Translations under genes and position numbers: made by a program
The notes under the pieces: model-generated
What the model saw: the letters and a program-made list of their open reading frames with translations, nothing else
Told to the model about the DNA's origin: nothing
Databases searched by the model: none
In this document: positions 16,806 through 27,500 of the stretch, piece after piece
Numbering within the stretch: the first letter of the stretch is position 1
Layout of the letters: each line of letters begins with the position of its first letter
Source: Parabacteroides timonensis
GTDB taxonomy: Bacteria > Bacteroidota > Bacteroidia > Bacteroidales > Tannerellaceae
Reading direction: 5' to 3'
Length of the DNA: 64,000 nt
Assembly: GCF_900128505.1 (NCBI RefSeq)
Contig: NZ_LT669941.1
Span: 4,091,019-4,155,018, forward strand

Positions 16806-19205
16806 TCACTTTACAACAAATGTATCTTTTAACTTGATATCGGTAGATGAGGCACCTATCCTTACTTCGAATTCGCCCGGTTCTACTGTCCATTGCATGT
16901 GCCTATCCAGAATCTGAAGGTCTTCGGGAAGAAGGGTGAAAGACACTTTCCGGGTTTCTCCCGGTTGGAGGGAGATACGTTCGAAACCACGTAATACAGA
17001 TTCGTAAGCGATTACACTGCTCACTTTATCGCGGATGTATAACTGCACTACTTCGTCACCGGCCCGTTTGCCTGTGTTGGTTACATCGACCGTTACTGTA
17101 ACAGGGCTTTGCGAATACGGCGTTTCCTGCTTGATTGCAAGGTTTGAGTAAGCAAAGGTGGTGTAGCTTAATCCATGACCGAACGGGTAAAGAGCACCGT
17201 TTACACGGGTGTTTCCGGAACCGTTAGGGCCTGCGAAGTATTGTCCGTCTTGTGAACCCGGTTTAAACGGGAAGTTAAACTCGATCTGTCCGGTCGTTTT
17301 CGGGAAAGTAACCGACAAGCGTCCGCCCGGGTTGTAATCGCCGAACAGGGTTTGTGCGATCGCTTCTCCGCCCAGTTGGCCGGGGAACCAGGCTTCGAGG
17401 ATAGAAGGAATGTTACGGTCCGCCCAGTTGATTGTTAATGGCTGTCCGTTGATAAGGATAAGTACGACAGGTTTACCTGTTGCGTGCAAAGCTTCCAATA
17501 GTTGTTGCTGGCGACCGGGAAGGTCGAGACCTGTACGCGATTTACTTTCTCCCGTACAGCTTTCATCTTCTCCCAGTACGGCGATGATTACGTCGCAATC
17601 GGCTGCTGCGGAAGTAGCTTCGGTAATCGTTTGCTTTTCTTCGTCCGTCAGCGGAGTGGGGACGATTTCGCTGTCGGGCCAGTTGGCATCTTTTATTTCA
17701 CAACCTTTGGCGTAGACTACTTCTGCCTGGCTACCCAGATAACTTTTAATACCGTCGTAAACCGTGATATTATCCAATCCCTGCGGGCCGTAACGGCTGA
17801 TCATATAGTTGGTTTCTTTAGCCAATGGACCTGCGATAAGCACTTTCTTTGTCTGGCTCTTATCCAGGGGAAGCAGGTTGTTTTCATTCTTCAGGAGGAC
17901 GAGTGACTGCTGTTGCATATCCAGTACGAAATCGCGGTGTTTGTCGGCACCGACAATCTTATCTGCGGCCTTCGGATCTTTTACATACGGCGAGTCGAAC
18001 AGGCCGAGTTCAAACTTTACACGTAATACGTCGGCTACCATACGATCGATTGATTTCATGGATAGTTTGCCTTCTTTTACCAGTTGACGTACCGGAAGGA
18101 TATAGTCGGCGGGGTGGGTGAAGTTGGTACGGACATTCAGTCCGGCTTCTACCACCTGGCGCACGGCTTCTTCGTATGAGTCGGCTACATGGTGTTTGGT
18201 TTGTACGAATTCTACGGCTTCGCTATCGCTTACCACGTACCCTCTGAAACCATATTCCTGACGCAGCAGTTCAGTGAGGAAGTAATAGCTGGCGGTAACG
18301 GGTACACCGTCCCAGTCGTTGTAACTGCTCATTATACCTTTGGGATGGGCCTTTTGTATTACTTTTTTGAAAGGATATAAATGAATTTCATGTAGTTCGC
18401 GGGGAGCAACATGCGGGTCGGTACGCACGGCTGCGTCGCGTCCGCCTTTTGGAATGCTATATACGGCGAAGTGTTTCAGGGTAGAAGCTACGCCGTTTTG
18501 CTGGATACCGTTTACCATTTGTATGCCGAGTTCGCCGACCAGATAAGGGTCTTCTCCATACGTCTCGAGTACACGTCCCCAGCGAGGATCGCGGGCAACA
18601 TCGAGGATGGGAGCATATACGTTGTTATATCCTAAAGCTTTGGCCTCTTTTCCTGCAATATCTCCAGCCTGAAGTACCAGCGAACGGTTCCAGGTACTAC
18701 CGATGTTGATCGGGGCGGGCAGGGGAGTTGCTTTGGTATGGTTTAGTCCGTGAATACCTTCGTTTGAGAAGTCGACAGGGATACCCAGGCGAGTTTCTTC
18801 TATGAACCAGCGTTGTGTCTTGTTGATTGCTTCGGCATGGTTGCTGAAAGGGTAGATCATTTCCGGTGTCCTGCGACGAGCACTTCCTACGCCATTCAAC
18901 TGTTCGTCGATATTGGCAATACCGTCTTTCCAGATCTCGTTCTTCCATCCTTCGGTGGGGAGTGAGTCTTTCAAGACACGTCCGAAACCGTAAAGGGTTG
19001 CCATCTGGCAGCTTTTTTCTTCCAGCGTCATCTGGTTGAGTAGATCTTGTACACGTGCCTCAATAGGGGCCGAGGGGTCCTCGTAAACGTCTTTTACGCC
19101 GTTCTTATTCAAGTCTATCCATCCTTTTTTATAGATCGAGTCTTTGGCTTGCATAGTACCGGTCCCGAGGCAGATCGCTACTAATAATGAATATTTGAAA
19201 TTCAT
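16806..19205 (-). CDS. exported family GH3 beta-glycosidase (beta-glucosidase/xylosidase type)
   Basis: The 799-residue protein has a signal peptide (MNFKYSLLVAICLGTGTMQA) and a short Ca-loop-like segment (DLNKNGVKDVYED). The GH3 N-terminal barrel has GYNNVYAPILDVARDPRWGR and KHFAVY, and the nucleophile motif VVSDSEAVEF places the catalytic Asp at about 327. The GH3 alpha/beta sandwich follows (VVLILINGQPLTINW; EAWFPGQLGGEAIAQTLFG), ending in a fibronectin-like domain (GDEVVQLYIRD). It would release terminal beta-linked glucose or xylose from oligosaccharides in the periplasm. It is the only enzyme of this PUL and appears to have its own promoter 63-93 bases upstream. Exact sugar specificity cannot be read. 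Confidence 0.93.
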   Translation of the reverse strand: MNFKYSLLVAICLGTGTMQAKDSIYKKGWIDLNKNGVKDVYEDPSAPIEARVQDLLNQMTLEEKSCQMATLYGFGRVLKDSLPTEGWKNEIWKDGIANIDEQLNGVGSARRRTPEMIYPFSNHAEAINKTQRWFIEETRLGIPVDFSNEGIHGLNHTKATPLPAPINIGSTWNRSLVLQAGDIAGKEAKALGYNNVYAPILDVARDPRWGRVLETYGEDPYLVGELGIQMVNGIQQNGVASTLKHFAVYSIPKGGRDAAVRTDPHVAPRELHEIHLYPFKKVIQKAHPKGIMSSYNDWDGVPVTASYYFLTELLRQEYGFRGYVVSDSEAVEFVQTKHHVADSYEEAVRQVVEAGLNVRTNFTHPADYILPVRQLVKEGKLSMKSIDRMVADVLRVKFELGLFDSPYVKDPKAADKIVGADKHRDFVLDMQQQSLVLLKNENNLLPLDKSQTKKVLIAGPLAKETNYMISRYGPQGLDNITVYDGIKSYLGSQAEVVYAKGCEIKDANWPDSEIVPTPLTDEEKQTITEATSAAADCDVIIAVLGEDESCTGESKSRTGLDLPGRQQQLLEALHATGKPVVLILINGQPLTINWADRNIPSILEAWFPGQLGGEAIAQTLFGDYNPGGRLSVTFPKTTGQIEFNFPFKPGSQDGQYFAGPNGSGNTRVNGALYPFGHGLSYTTFAYSNLAIKQETPYSQSPVTVTVDVTNTGKRAGDEVVQLYIRDKVSSVIAYESVLRGFERISLQPGETRKVSFTLLPEDLQILDRHMQWTVEPGEFEVRIGASSTDIKLKDTFVVK

Positions 19206-19242
19206 GCTATTATAGGATTAATATGGTTTGTTGTAACGTAAA

Positions 19243-19295
19243 ACCGTATGGTCGGTAATTATTAGCACAAAGTTAACAATTATCAACCATACGGT
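19243..19295. promoter_or_regulatory. inverted-repeat operator candidate at the GH3 promoter
   Basis: ACCGTATGGT at 19243-19252 and its exact complement ACCATACGGT at 19286-19295 flank the GH3 promoter. One arm lies in the spacer next to the -33 TTG and the other just beyond the predicted transcription start. This position suits binding by a dimeric regulator, or DNA looping. Ten exact pairs 33 bases apart are unlikely by chance here. Confidence 0.5.
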
Positions 19296-19298
19296 CAA
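19268..19298 (-). promoter_or_regulatory. internal promoter of the GH3 gene
   Basis: On the minus strand TTG (19298-19296) is followed after 20 bases by TAACTTTG (19275-19268), a full match to the Bacteroidetes promoter consensus. It would start transcription near 19261, about 55 bases ahead of the GH3 ATG at 19205. Confidence 0.65.
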
Positions 19299-19326
19299 TG
19301 ATTAGTAGCTATTCAGTTGGATGGGA

Positions 19327-20937
19327 TTATTTTACGTCCCACCACAGACGCGCGTCGATCTTGTTGTTTGCTGACTGGGCGTTATAGTTTTCTGTGTTCA
19401 TGGATGCTTCTTTCGAAGGATACAAGAAACGCACCGGAGCGTTCTCCTTATTCAGTAAAGCACCGTTTTCGCGGTCGTCATCCAGGACAGGAAGGTCTGT
19501 ACGGCGGTATTCTGCCCAGTTTTCATATATCTGCAGGAAGCCGAGGTGTAACCATTTCTGGGTAGCGATCTGCTCTAATGCTTTTGATGAATTGAACTTG
19601 AAAGTTGAAGTGGCTAACCAGCTACCCAACGTTCCGTCGGATACGTCTCTGTTGGCGATATTCATATCTTTTCCTTTCTCTGCATCGCTGTTCTTATAAT
19701 ATTCGTAGTAGTTCTGAATAGATAAGATAACCCCTTTGTTATAGAACTCTTCCGCATTTCCGCTAAACAAGCCACGGTGTGCAGCTTCTGCCAGACAGAA
19801 ATAAACTTCAGCAGCAGTCATACCGATACCTACCGGCAATTGATAGTTTTTACGGAAAGTAACTGTATTAAGACATCCGTAGATCTTGAAAAGTTCAGTT
19901 CCATTCGGTCCGTTTACCAGAGCGATTGCTTTGTCGGCAGAAGAAGGATAACCGATGATCTCTTTGCTATCTTCGTAAACATCCCCCTCGTCATCTGTTG
20001 CCGGCTGATAGAATACCTCCAGACGCGGGTCGGTTGCTTCTTTCAGTAAGTTAACAGTGAATTCAGGTGCATACATATAATAGCTTTGTGCTTTGGAATG
20101 ACTTTCTCTCATGGCACGCCAGATACCGTCGGGAGCAGTACTCTGGTTGTCTACTTTAATATATGTGTTATCGCTGTTGCTGGTAATCAACTGGTCCAGT
20201 GAAAGTTCTGCCAATACTTGTTTGGCCTTATCAGGATCGACATTTGAGATACGCATTGCATAACGCAGGCGCAATGAGTTGGCAAACTTGTACCAGCCGT
20301 CGCAGTTACCTTTGTAGATGATATCCTGTTGTTTAAATATATTGCTGGTAGAGGCTGTCTTGAAATAAGCGGCAGCAGATTTCAGGTCTTCCAGAATAGA
20401 ATAATAAATATCTTTCTGAGTATCATATTTCGGTTTGAAGATGACACTTCCGCCATAGACTACGTTACGTGCGGTGAAGGCTTCCGTGTAAGGCATATTG
20501 CCGAAAAAGTCGGTAGCGATAGCCGTGTTGTATGCTTTCAGAACCTTACCTGCCTCGACAAAGATTTGATATTTGGCCTGTTCGTCCGGTGACAGGGTAG
20601 CATACATTTTATCTATCTCGGTTAGGGTGCTCATACGGGTTACGTAGTAGTTTTCCCAGCGGGCCTTATCATCCTGAATATTCTGATACAGGTTGACACG
20701 GTCTTTTCCTGCCTGGCGGGCAGTTGTCTGGATATAGTTCCCGATCAGGCGGAAATTATAATTCCATGTATCGGCGTAATCGTTTTCGATCGCTTTCAAC
20801 GCACCTTTGGAGAAAAGGTATTCGATCTCTGCCGAGGTAAATCCATCCGGATTATTGTGCTTGTCATCCAGTTTGCTTTCGCAGGAAGAGAAAGCTACGA
20901 CGGTGCCTAGAAGCAGGCTATATAATATGTGTTTCAT
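19327..20937 (-). CDS. SusD-like outer-membrane lipoprotein
   Basis: A lipoprotein signal (VVAFSSC, Cys about residue 19) opens this 536-residue protein. The body fits the SusD-like type-2 group: KLDDKHNNPDGFTSAEIEYLF near the start, AYNTAIATDFFGNMPYTEAF, a helical TPR-like core with WYKFANSLRLRYAMRI, and a C-terminal WLHLGFLQIYENWAEYRRTDLP. It would bind glycan at the surface and cover the SusC channel encoded 37 bases upstream. The type-2 form is often paired with receptors for smaller or simpler substrates, but that is a general tendency, not evidence here. Confidence 0.92.
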   Translation of the reverse strand: MKHILYSLLLGTVVAFSSCESKLDDKHNNPDGFTSAEIEYLFSKGALKAIENDYADTWNYNFRLIGNYIQTTARQAGKDRVNLYQNIQDDKARWENYYVTRMSTLTEIDKMYATLSPDEQAKYQIFVEAGKVLKAYNTAIATDFFGNMPYTEAFTARNVVYGGSVIFKPKYDTQKDIYYSILEDLKSAAAYFKTASTSNIFKQQDIIYKGNCDGWYKFANSLRLRYAMRISNVDPDKAKQVLAELSLDQLITSNSDNTYIKVDNQSTAPDGIWRAMRESHSKAQSYYMYAPEFTVNLLKEATDPRLEVFYQPATDDEGDVYEDSKEIIGYPSSADKAIALVNGPNGTELFKIYGCLNTVTFRKNYQLPVGIGMTAAEVYFCLAEAAHRGLFSGNAEEFYNKGVILSIQNYYEYYKNSDAEKGKDMNIANRDVSDGTLGSWLATSTFKFNSSKALEQIATQKWLHLGFLQIYENWAEYRRTDLPVLDDDRENGALLNKENAPVRFLYPSKEASMNTENYNAQSANNKIDARLWWDVK

Positions 20938-20974
20938 AAAAGTTTACTGTTTTATTATGAATAAGTTACTAGGT

Positions 20975-23900
20975 TTAGAAACTGGTGTTGATAGCAAAAC
21001 CAAAGCTTCTGGCTGATGGGTAAGAAGTGTATTCCACATAAGGGTTCGTACCGCCTGTACCCAGTGTTGCTTCCGGATTCACGTTAGGAACATTCTTATA
21101 GATGAAGAACAGGTTGCTACCGATCAATGATACATTCAGGTTCTGCAGACCGATCTTAGAAACGATGTTGTTCGGAACGCGGTAAGATAATTTCATTTCA
21201 CGCAGTTTGATATAGGTGTTATCATACAGGTTGTCTTCAGAACCGTTACGGTTGTAGCGCGAGTTGTAATAATCGGCTGCCGATACAATGATGTCGTTCT
21301 TTTCGCCTTTTTCGTTTACACCATCCACAATGATACCGTCGTGACGTACACGTCCGTCAAGTGCATTTGCCGGAGCTGAGGCGCTATGGCTGTCCAGAGG
21401 GATTTTCTGGTTGCTGTTCTTGTCGATATAATAAGCCAGACCACCGTATTCTTCATCGCGTCCCCACAAAGATTCTTTACCTGCTCCAGATGCTTTCAGG
21501 AAGTTGTTGGTGAATGAAAGCAGTTTACCGCCGAACGAACCGTCGATATGTACGTTTAAAGAAAAGTCTCTGTAACGGAATGTATTCGTGAAACCGGCTG
21601 TAAACTTCGGTGCTGCGCTACCTGCATAAGTAAATTCCGATTCCTGCTGGTAGTTACCGTTCTTATCCACAACGATTCTTCCCTGGTCGTCACGTATCCA
21701 TTTACGGATAAATACACTAGGTGTAGCATATCCCGGAACAGCTTTGAAGATAGCGGCGCTCCACGGGTTACTGATCTGGCGGTCTTCCATGCCATCGATC
21801 AGAGAAAGCAGTTCATTATGTGTATAGGCGAAGTTCAGAACACCTTCCCAGCTGAAGTTCTTGGTTTCCACCGGAGTTCCGGTAACCTGAAGTTCCACAC
21901 CACGGTTGCCGATCTCACCGGCATTCATTCTCATACCTGTAGCACCTGTTGAAGGAGCGACCGGTACAGTGATAATCTGATTCTTAGTCTTGTTAGTATA
22001 GAAAGCGAAGTCTAATCCTAAGCGCCCGTTAAGCACGCGGCTTTCCAAACCGACTTCCCATGAATAAGTCTTTTCAGGAACAATATTGGTAGGAGGAACG
22101 TCTGCTTTGAATTCATTTGTAATAACTGAACTATTGAATGATCCGTACTGGTATTCAGAGTTAGTAAAGTAGATAGACGGCGTCGTATTACCCACGATAG
22201 CGTATGAGCCTCTTATTTTACCATAATTGTACCAATCCGGTAGATCCAATGCTTCTGTAAACACAAAACTCAAACCGGCAGATGGATAGAAGAAGCTACG
22301 GTTGCCGGCTGTCAGACGAGATGACCAGTCGTTACGGGCAGTCAAGTCCAGATACAGGAAGCGTTTGTAAGCTACCTGGGCAGAAGCGAAAACAGCTCCC
22401 AGGAATTCACCTTGGTTAACGACTTTGTCTTTGCTGGCTTGTTTCGGATCTCTTTTGTTGTTTTCTGATGAGAACATACCGTTATATTTCAAACCATGAG
22501 ATTCCCAGATCACTTTCGATTCCGTGATATCTTCACCGGAAACACCCAGGTTGGCAGACACGTCGAAATCTTCATTGATGGCTTTGTTGAACATCAATAA
22601 ACCTTCCACGTAGTTTTTCTGGTAGTGTGCATCCTCTTTCCGGTAACTACCTTCCAGACTGTTAATGTCTGAAGGATCCGAATATTTGGTAAAGTATTCC
22701 TTGTTCTCCTTGTCGTCACGGTAACGGTCCGTACCACCACGCAGACGGAAAGTCAGGAAGTCGAATATCTTAAGATTAGCAGACAACGAAGCGATCAAAC
22801 GTTCGCGGTTCTGTGTATATTCGTTTTCATTCTGCTGCCACATCAGGTATTTGATGATGTTATCGCGGTTTCCGGAACTGATTCCTGAGATCTCGTCTGT
22901 CAGGAAGTAACCTTCATCATTCTTATAGTTGTCTTTCCATAACTGAGTGATCTCGTTACGAGGCATCGGATAGTTGGATACACGGTCGATACGTGTAGGA
23001 GGATTCTTTGTTTCCGAAATGTTGAACGAAACAGAAGCATCGAAAGTCAGACGTTCGTGTACTTTGAAGTTACCGGAGAAGCTGAAGTTGTGCTTGTTCT
23101 GTTTGAAGTTTTCCAGGTAACCGCCATAGTTCATATTTGTATAAGCCAGACGAATGCTGTTCTTATCGGTACCGTTGGTAATAGAGATACTGTTGTTGTT
23201 GCTGAAACCGTCTTTAAATACATCCCGGTAGTTGTTAGGCTGCGGCGAATACGGGCGCTTCACGCCATCCCACCAAAGCACTTCCGTTCCGTCCATGCGC
23301 GGGCCGAAGCTACGGTAAGTATCACCGTTATATATATTCTGACCGTCTGCATTCGTAGTGAAGTACGGATTTGAACCACCTCCGAACACATTCTGAAGTT
23401 CCGGCATAAAAGCACGCTGGTCATACGTATAAGATGTTCCGACCTGAATACCGAGACCTTTACCGGCACCTCCACGCTTGGTAGTGATTACGATCACACC
23501 GTTGGTTGCACGTGAACCGTACAGAGCGGCAGCGTTTGCACCTTTCAGGATAGACATCGATTCGATATCGTCCGGGTTGATGTCGTTAAGGGCAGAACCT
23601 TGCTGTGTCTCGCTACGTTCGCGACCGGCCCAGTTGGAATCTACGTCGTTGATAGGGATACCGTCGACAACGATCAGCGGACGGGTATTACCTTCCACCG
23701 AGTTGATACCACGGATCTGGATCTTGGTACCTCCCGTAGGTCCCATGGCTGTCTGCTGGATCTGTACACCGGCAGCTTTACCGTATAAGGAAGTCGCTAC
23801 GTTTTGTACGGGAACAGTCTGGAGCTGCTCCGCTTTCAGTTCACTCATGGCGTAAGGGAGGGCACGTTTTTCTTTTTTGATACCCATGGCGGTTACTACC

Positions 23901-24259
23901 ACTTCGTCGATTTTCTGGCTGTCTTCCATTAATTTTACATCCAGAGTAGCTTGTCCGGTGTATTTGATATCCTGCGTTACATAACCGATAAAAGAGATAG
24001 ACAAAGTGCTTCCCGGTTCCACATCTATTATAAAGTTACCATCCATGTCGGTAATAGTACCCTGACTGGTTCCTTTTATAGATACGGAAGCACCGGCTAC
24101 GGGGCCAAATGCATCAATAACTGTACCTTTTACTTGCTTTTTTTGTTGAGCGATGTTAGTTACAGCTTCCGACTTAGCTCCTGTTGCATATACCTGTCCG
24201 GTAGAACAGAGAGCGCCGGATAGTAAAATAAGTCCGATAGGTCTCAATACTTTTTTCAT
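20975..24259 (-). CDS. SusC/RagA-family TonB-dependent outer-membrane receptor
   Basis: The ATG at 24259 is chosen over an in-frame TTG at 24283 because a clean signal peptide follows (MKKVLRPIGLILLSGALCST). The 1094-residue protein has a carboxypeptidase-regulatory-like domain at about 40-110 (KGTVIDAFGPVAGASVSIKG), then a TonB-box region (DEVVVTAMGIKKEKRALPY), a plug (IQIRGINSVEGNTRPLIVVDG; AAALYGSRATNGVIVITTKRG) and a large barrel. Unlike the receptor at 2422-5766 it has no STN domain, consistent with control by the divergent hybrid two-component protein instead of a sigma/anti-sigma pair. It starts the operon SusC-SusD-GH3. Confidence 0.95.
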   Translation of the reverse strand: MKKVLRPIGLILLSGALCSTGQVYATGAKSEAVTNIAQQKKQVKGTVIDAFGPVAGASVSIKGTSQGTITDMDGNFIIDVEPGSTLSISFIGYVTQDIKYTGQATLDVKLMEDSQKIDEVVVTAMGIKKEKRALPYAMSELKAEQLQTVPVQNVATSLYGKAAGVQIQQTAMGPTGGTKIQIRGINSVEGNTRPLIVVDGIPINDVDSNWAGRERSETQQGSALNDINPDDIESMSILKGANAAALYGSRATNGVIVITTKRGGAGKGLGIQVGTSYTYDQRAFMPELQNVFGGGSNPYFTTNADGQNIYNGDTYRSFGPRMDGTEVLWWDGVKRPYSPQPNNYRDVFKDGFSNNNSISITNGTDKNSIRLAYTNMNYGGYLENFKQNKHNFSFSGNFKVHERLTFDASVSFNISETKNPPTRIDRVSNYPMPRNEITQLWKDNYKNDEGYFLTDEISGISSGNRDNIIKYLMWQQNENEYTQNRERLIASLSANLKIFDFLTFRLRGGTDRYRDDKENKEYFTKYSDPSDINSLEGSYRKEDAHYQKNYVEGLLMFNKAINEDFDVSANLGVSGEDITESKVIWESHGLKYNGMFSSENNKRDPKQASKDKVVNQGEFLGAVFASAQVAYKRFLYLDLTARNDWSSRLTAGNRSFFYPSAGLSFVFTEALDLPDWYNYGKIRGSYAIVGNTTPSIYFTNSEYQYGSFNSSVITNEFKADVPPTNIVPEKTYSWEVGLESRVLNGRLGLDFAFYTNKTKNQIITVPVAPSTGATGMRMNAGEIGNRGVELQVTGTPVETKNFSWEGVLNFAYTHNELLSLIDGMEDRQISNPWSAAIFKAVPGYATPSVFIRKWIRDDQGRIVVDKNGNYQQESEFTYAGSAAPKFTAGFTNTFRYRDFSLNVHIDGSFGGKLLSFTNNFLKASGAGKESLWGRDEEYGGLAYYIDKNSNQKIPLDSHSASAPANALDGRVRHDGIIVDGVNEKGEKNDIIVSAADYYNSRYNRNGSEDNLYDNTYIKLREMKLSYRVPNNIVSKIGLQNLNVSLIGSNLFFIYKNVPNVNPEATLGTGGTNPYVEYTSYPSARSFGFAINTSF

Positions 24260-24304
24260 AAACAAATCTTTAATTAGATTCAAGAAAATTTAATTTCAAT
24301 GCTG

Positions 24305-24312
24305 CAAATCTA
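24305..24312 (-). promoter_or_regulatory. candidate -7 box of the second susC operon
   Basis: On the minus strand the bases read TAGATTTG, matching TAnnTTTG, 46 bases ahead of the susC ATG. A second match, TAGCTTTG, lies at 24326-24333. Neither has a clear TTG at the right distance, as expected for a promoter that needs an activator such as the divergent hybrid regulator. Confidence 0.4.
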
Positions 24313-24511
24313 TAAAGTGTTGAATCAAAGCTATGTTAGAATCTGTTGATAGGATGGTAAATGCTGTTAGTGACGGATTTTACTATTTATTTGACGGATA
24401 TTACCATTTTGCCAATCAGGCAGGTAGTTATTTTTTGTGTTCTTTTATAAAAACAAGTCTAATACAGGTGGTATAATCTTTCATATTTGTATGTTATACG
24501 TGTTTATCTTA

Positions 24512-24542
24512 TTGCTTACTAGCTGGAAATAAGCTATTTTTG
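24512..24542 (+). promoter_or_regulatory. promoter of the hybrid two-component regulator gene
   Basis: TTG at 24512-24514 and TATTTTTG at 24535-24542 are separated by 20 bases, a full match to the Bacteroidetes consensus. The predicted start near 24549 leaves a leader of about 12 bases before the ATG at 24561. Confidence 0.7.
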
Positions 24543-24560
24543 CATGTAAATATCGTTTGT

Positions 24561-27500
24561 ATGAGCTTTAAGAACCTCTATCAATTATTGTGCCTTTTAC
24601 TAGTATTTCCTGCGTCGGCTAAAGAGCTTTACTTTCAACATGTCGATTTGAATGATGGATTTACGCAGCCATCGGCGATTTCTATTTATGAAGACGCAAG
24701 AGGATATATCTGGTTTGGTAATGATAACTTCAATGTGTATGATGGAAGAATTGTCCGTTCTTTCCGTCTCTCTACCTATATGGATGGTGTGGAGGATAAT
24801 AATATCCATGCTATTTGTGGAGATGGGGAGGCGTTTGTTTATATGTTGGCCAATAACCGGGTGATTGCTTATAATATGAGGACGGAAGAGTTTCAACGGA
24901 CGGATATTTCGGCGAATACATTGACTTACGAGAATCAGTATTTGTATTATTCGTCTAAAAATATACTCTATCGTTACCGGCTTGATGCAGAACCTAAAGA
25001 ACTGTATGCTTTTCAGGACTCGACTATCACTATAAGATCTCTGCTTTTATCTGATGCCGGTTGGTTATTGGGGACTAATAAGGGATTGTATGAATATACA
25101 GGAGGAACCGTTCGCTCCTTGTTGGAAAACGAATCCATTTCTTCCTTGTTTAAAGATGCACAGAACCGGTTATGGGTAGGTACGGGATCGAATGGCGTGA
25201 GAGTATATAATGACGGCACATGGATTGCTTTGCAGGAGAATAGTCCGGTTTGTCCGCTTGTCAATAATCAGGTTCGTTGTATTAACCAGGATATTAAAGG
25301 TAATATATGGATCGGAAGCTTTGGTGGGATAACGGTGGTGAAGCCTTCTCTGCAGGACTATTACCATTTATCTCATAAAGAACAAGTTTCCTGGTCTTTA
25401 CAGCATTCATCCGTTTATGCCATCCACCGGGATAGCCAGGGTGGAATGTGGGTCGGAACTTATTACGGAGGACTCAGTTATTTCAATCCGGACACGGAAA
25501 ATTATACTTTTTACGGCATTTCACCGAGTGATCCCAATAGTCTGAACGGTTTCCTGTTTGGTAAAATGACGGAGGATACCAAAGGGAATTTATATATCGC
25601 AACCGAGCATGGAGGACTAAACTCGATGGATCTTAAGACTCAAAAGATAAAACGTTTTGATTCCGGTCCTTCGCGTATTCCGTGCCGTACAACCAAGTCG
25701 GTCTGGTATGACGCAGACCGGGACAGATTATATGTCGGTACTTTTCTGCGTGGATTGCTTTGCTCCACTTCTTCCGGACCTTTTGAACAGATAGGTGCGG
25801 ATGTATTAGTTGAAGATCATCAACAGATAATTACAGATCTTATACCCTGGAAGGGGAATCTGATCGTTGTTTCCCAGGGGGGAATATATTTATTGGATCT
25901 CGAAACACAAAAACTTTCATGGCTGTTTACCGATCCTGACCTGTTGAGTCAGACAGGAGTTATTATCCGTGCTGCTTATCTGGATATGGAGGACAGGCTT
26001 TGGCTTGCTCCGGCCAACAGGGAAATACTTTGTGTCAATATGGATACCCGGAAAGTAGAAGATATACTTTCTGTAAAAGGGATGATAGGGAAAAAGCCGG
26101 TACAAAGTATTACCGGTGACAATAGAGGAAATCTTTATTTTGTTGTTGTCGGTATGGGAGTATTGCGATATGAACCGTTGAATGATTTCTGGGCTTGCTA
26201 TAACCAGGAGCAGGGACAGCTACTGACAAACGAACCTTTCAAAGTGTGTGTCACACCAATGGGACGTCTATTGATTACATCGATACGTGGGATCACCTTG
26301 CTGGATATGAAGAAAGGGAAAAGTACACATACGTTGCTGGGAACGTCTTCGCCGCTTCACAGGCTGAATTCTAATTGCGGCGTATATATATCACCGAAAG
26401 ACAGTACGATCTTTATCGGGGGAGTAGAAGGTATTATAGCTACAAAAGAATCAGGCTTGGCTGCTACAACTGTGCCTTATACGATTTCTTTCAATAGCTT
26501 ATATGTGGATAATACGCTTATGACTCCTTCTTCTGCTTCCACTCCTTTAAAGGAAGGAATAGCATATACATCCGAACTGACTTTACCTTATGACCGCAAC
26601 AATCTGACAATCGGCTTTACTTCCACCAATTACCGGTATGCCGACAAGAACCTGTTTGAATATAAACTGGAAGGATTGGATAAACAATGGACGCGAACCC
26701 GGCATCCATTGATAATTTATACTTCTTTGTCCCCAGGGAAATATCGTTTATTGGTACGTGAAGTGGGAGAGGGCAAGCAGATCGCTATGGATATCCGGAT
26801 ACGTCCTCCTTTTTATGCCTCAGTCTATGCTTTCGGTATCTATGTTTTGCTGACTGTCTTGTTTCTGGTCTGGCTTATCCGCTTTAACCGGAGTCGTGCC
26901 GTATTGAAAGCTTCGTTGGAAATGGAACATAGGGAGAAGCTACGTATCGAGAAGCTGAACCAGATGAAGTTAAAGTTCTATATCAATATATCGCACGAGC
27001 TTCGTACTCCGCTGACCTTGATGGTCAGCCAGATCGATTTGATCCTGCAGAATTACGATTTAGGGGGAACGTTCCGTAACAAACTATTGAAGGTCCGGCA
27101 GTATACCGGACAGATGCAGCAGCTGATAACCGAGGTACTGGATTTCCGTCGTCTGGAACAGGGTAAGATGCCTTTCCATGCAAGCAAACAAAACCTGGTT
27201 GCCTTCATACAGCAGATATTCGATTCATTCCGGGATTATGCCGCCGTGAACCATATCCAGTACAAATTGGATACAGCAGAGGAAAATATCCCAGTCTGGT
27301 TCGATCCGGCTCAGATCCGGAAAGTATTTAATAATTTACTTTCAAATGCCTTTAAGTTTACTCCGAAGGAGGGAAGCATCACGATTACTATTATACAGAA
27401 AAAAGATATTGCGGAGATACGTATCTCCGACACTGGCTCTGGTATTCCCCAGAGCCAACAAGATCATATATTCGATCGTTTTTATCAGGCAGATAATGCT

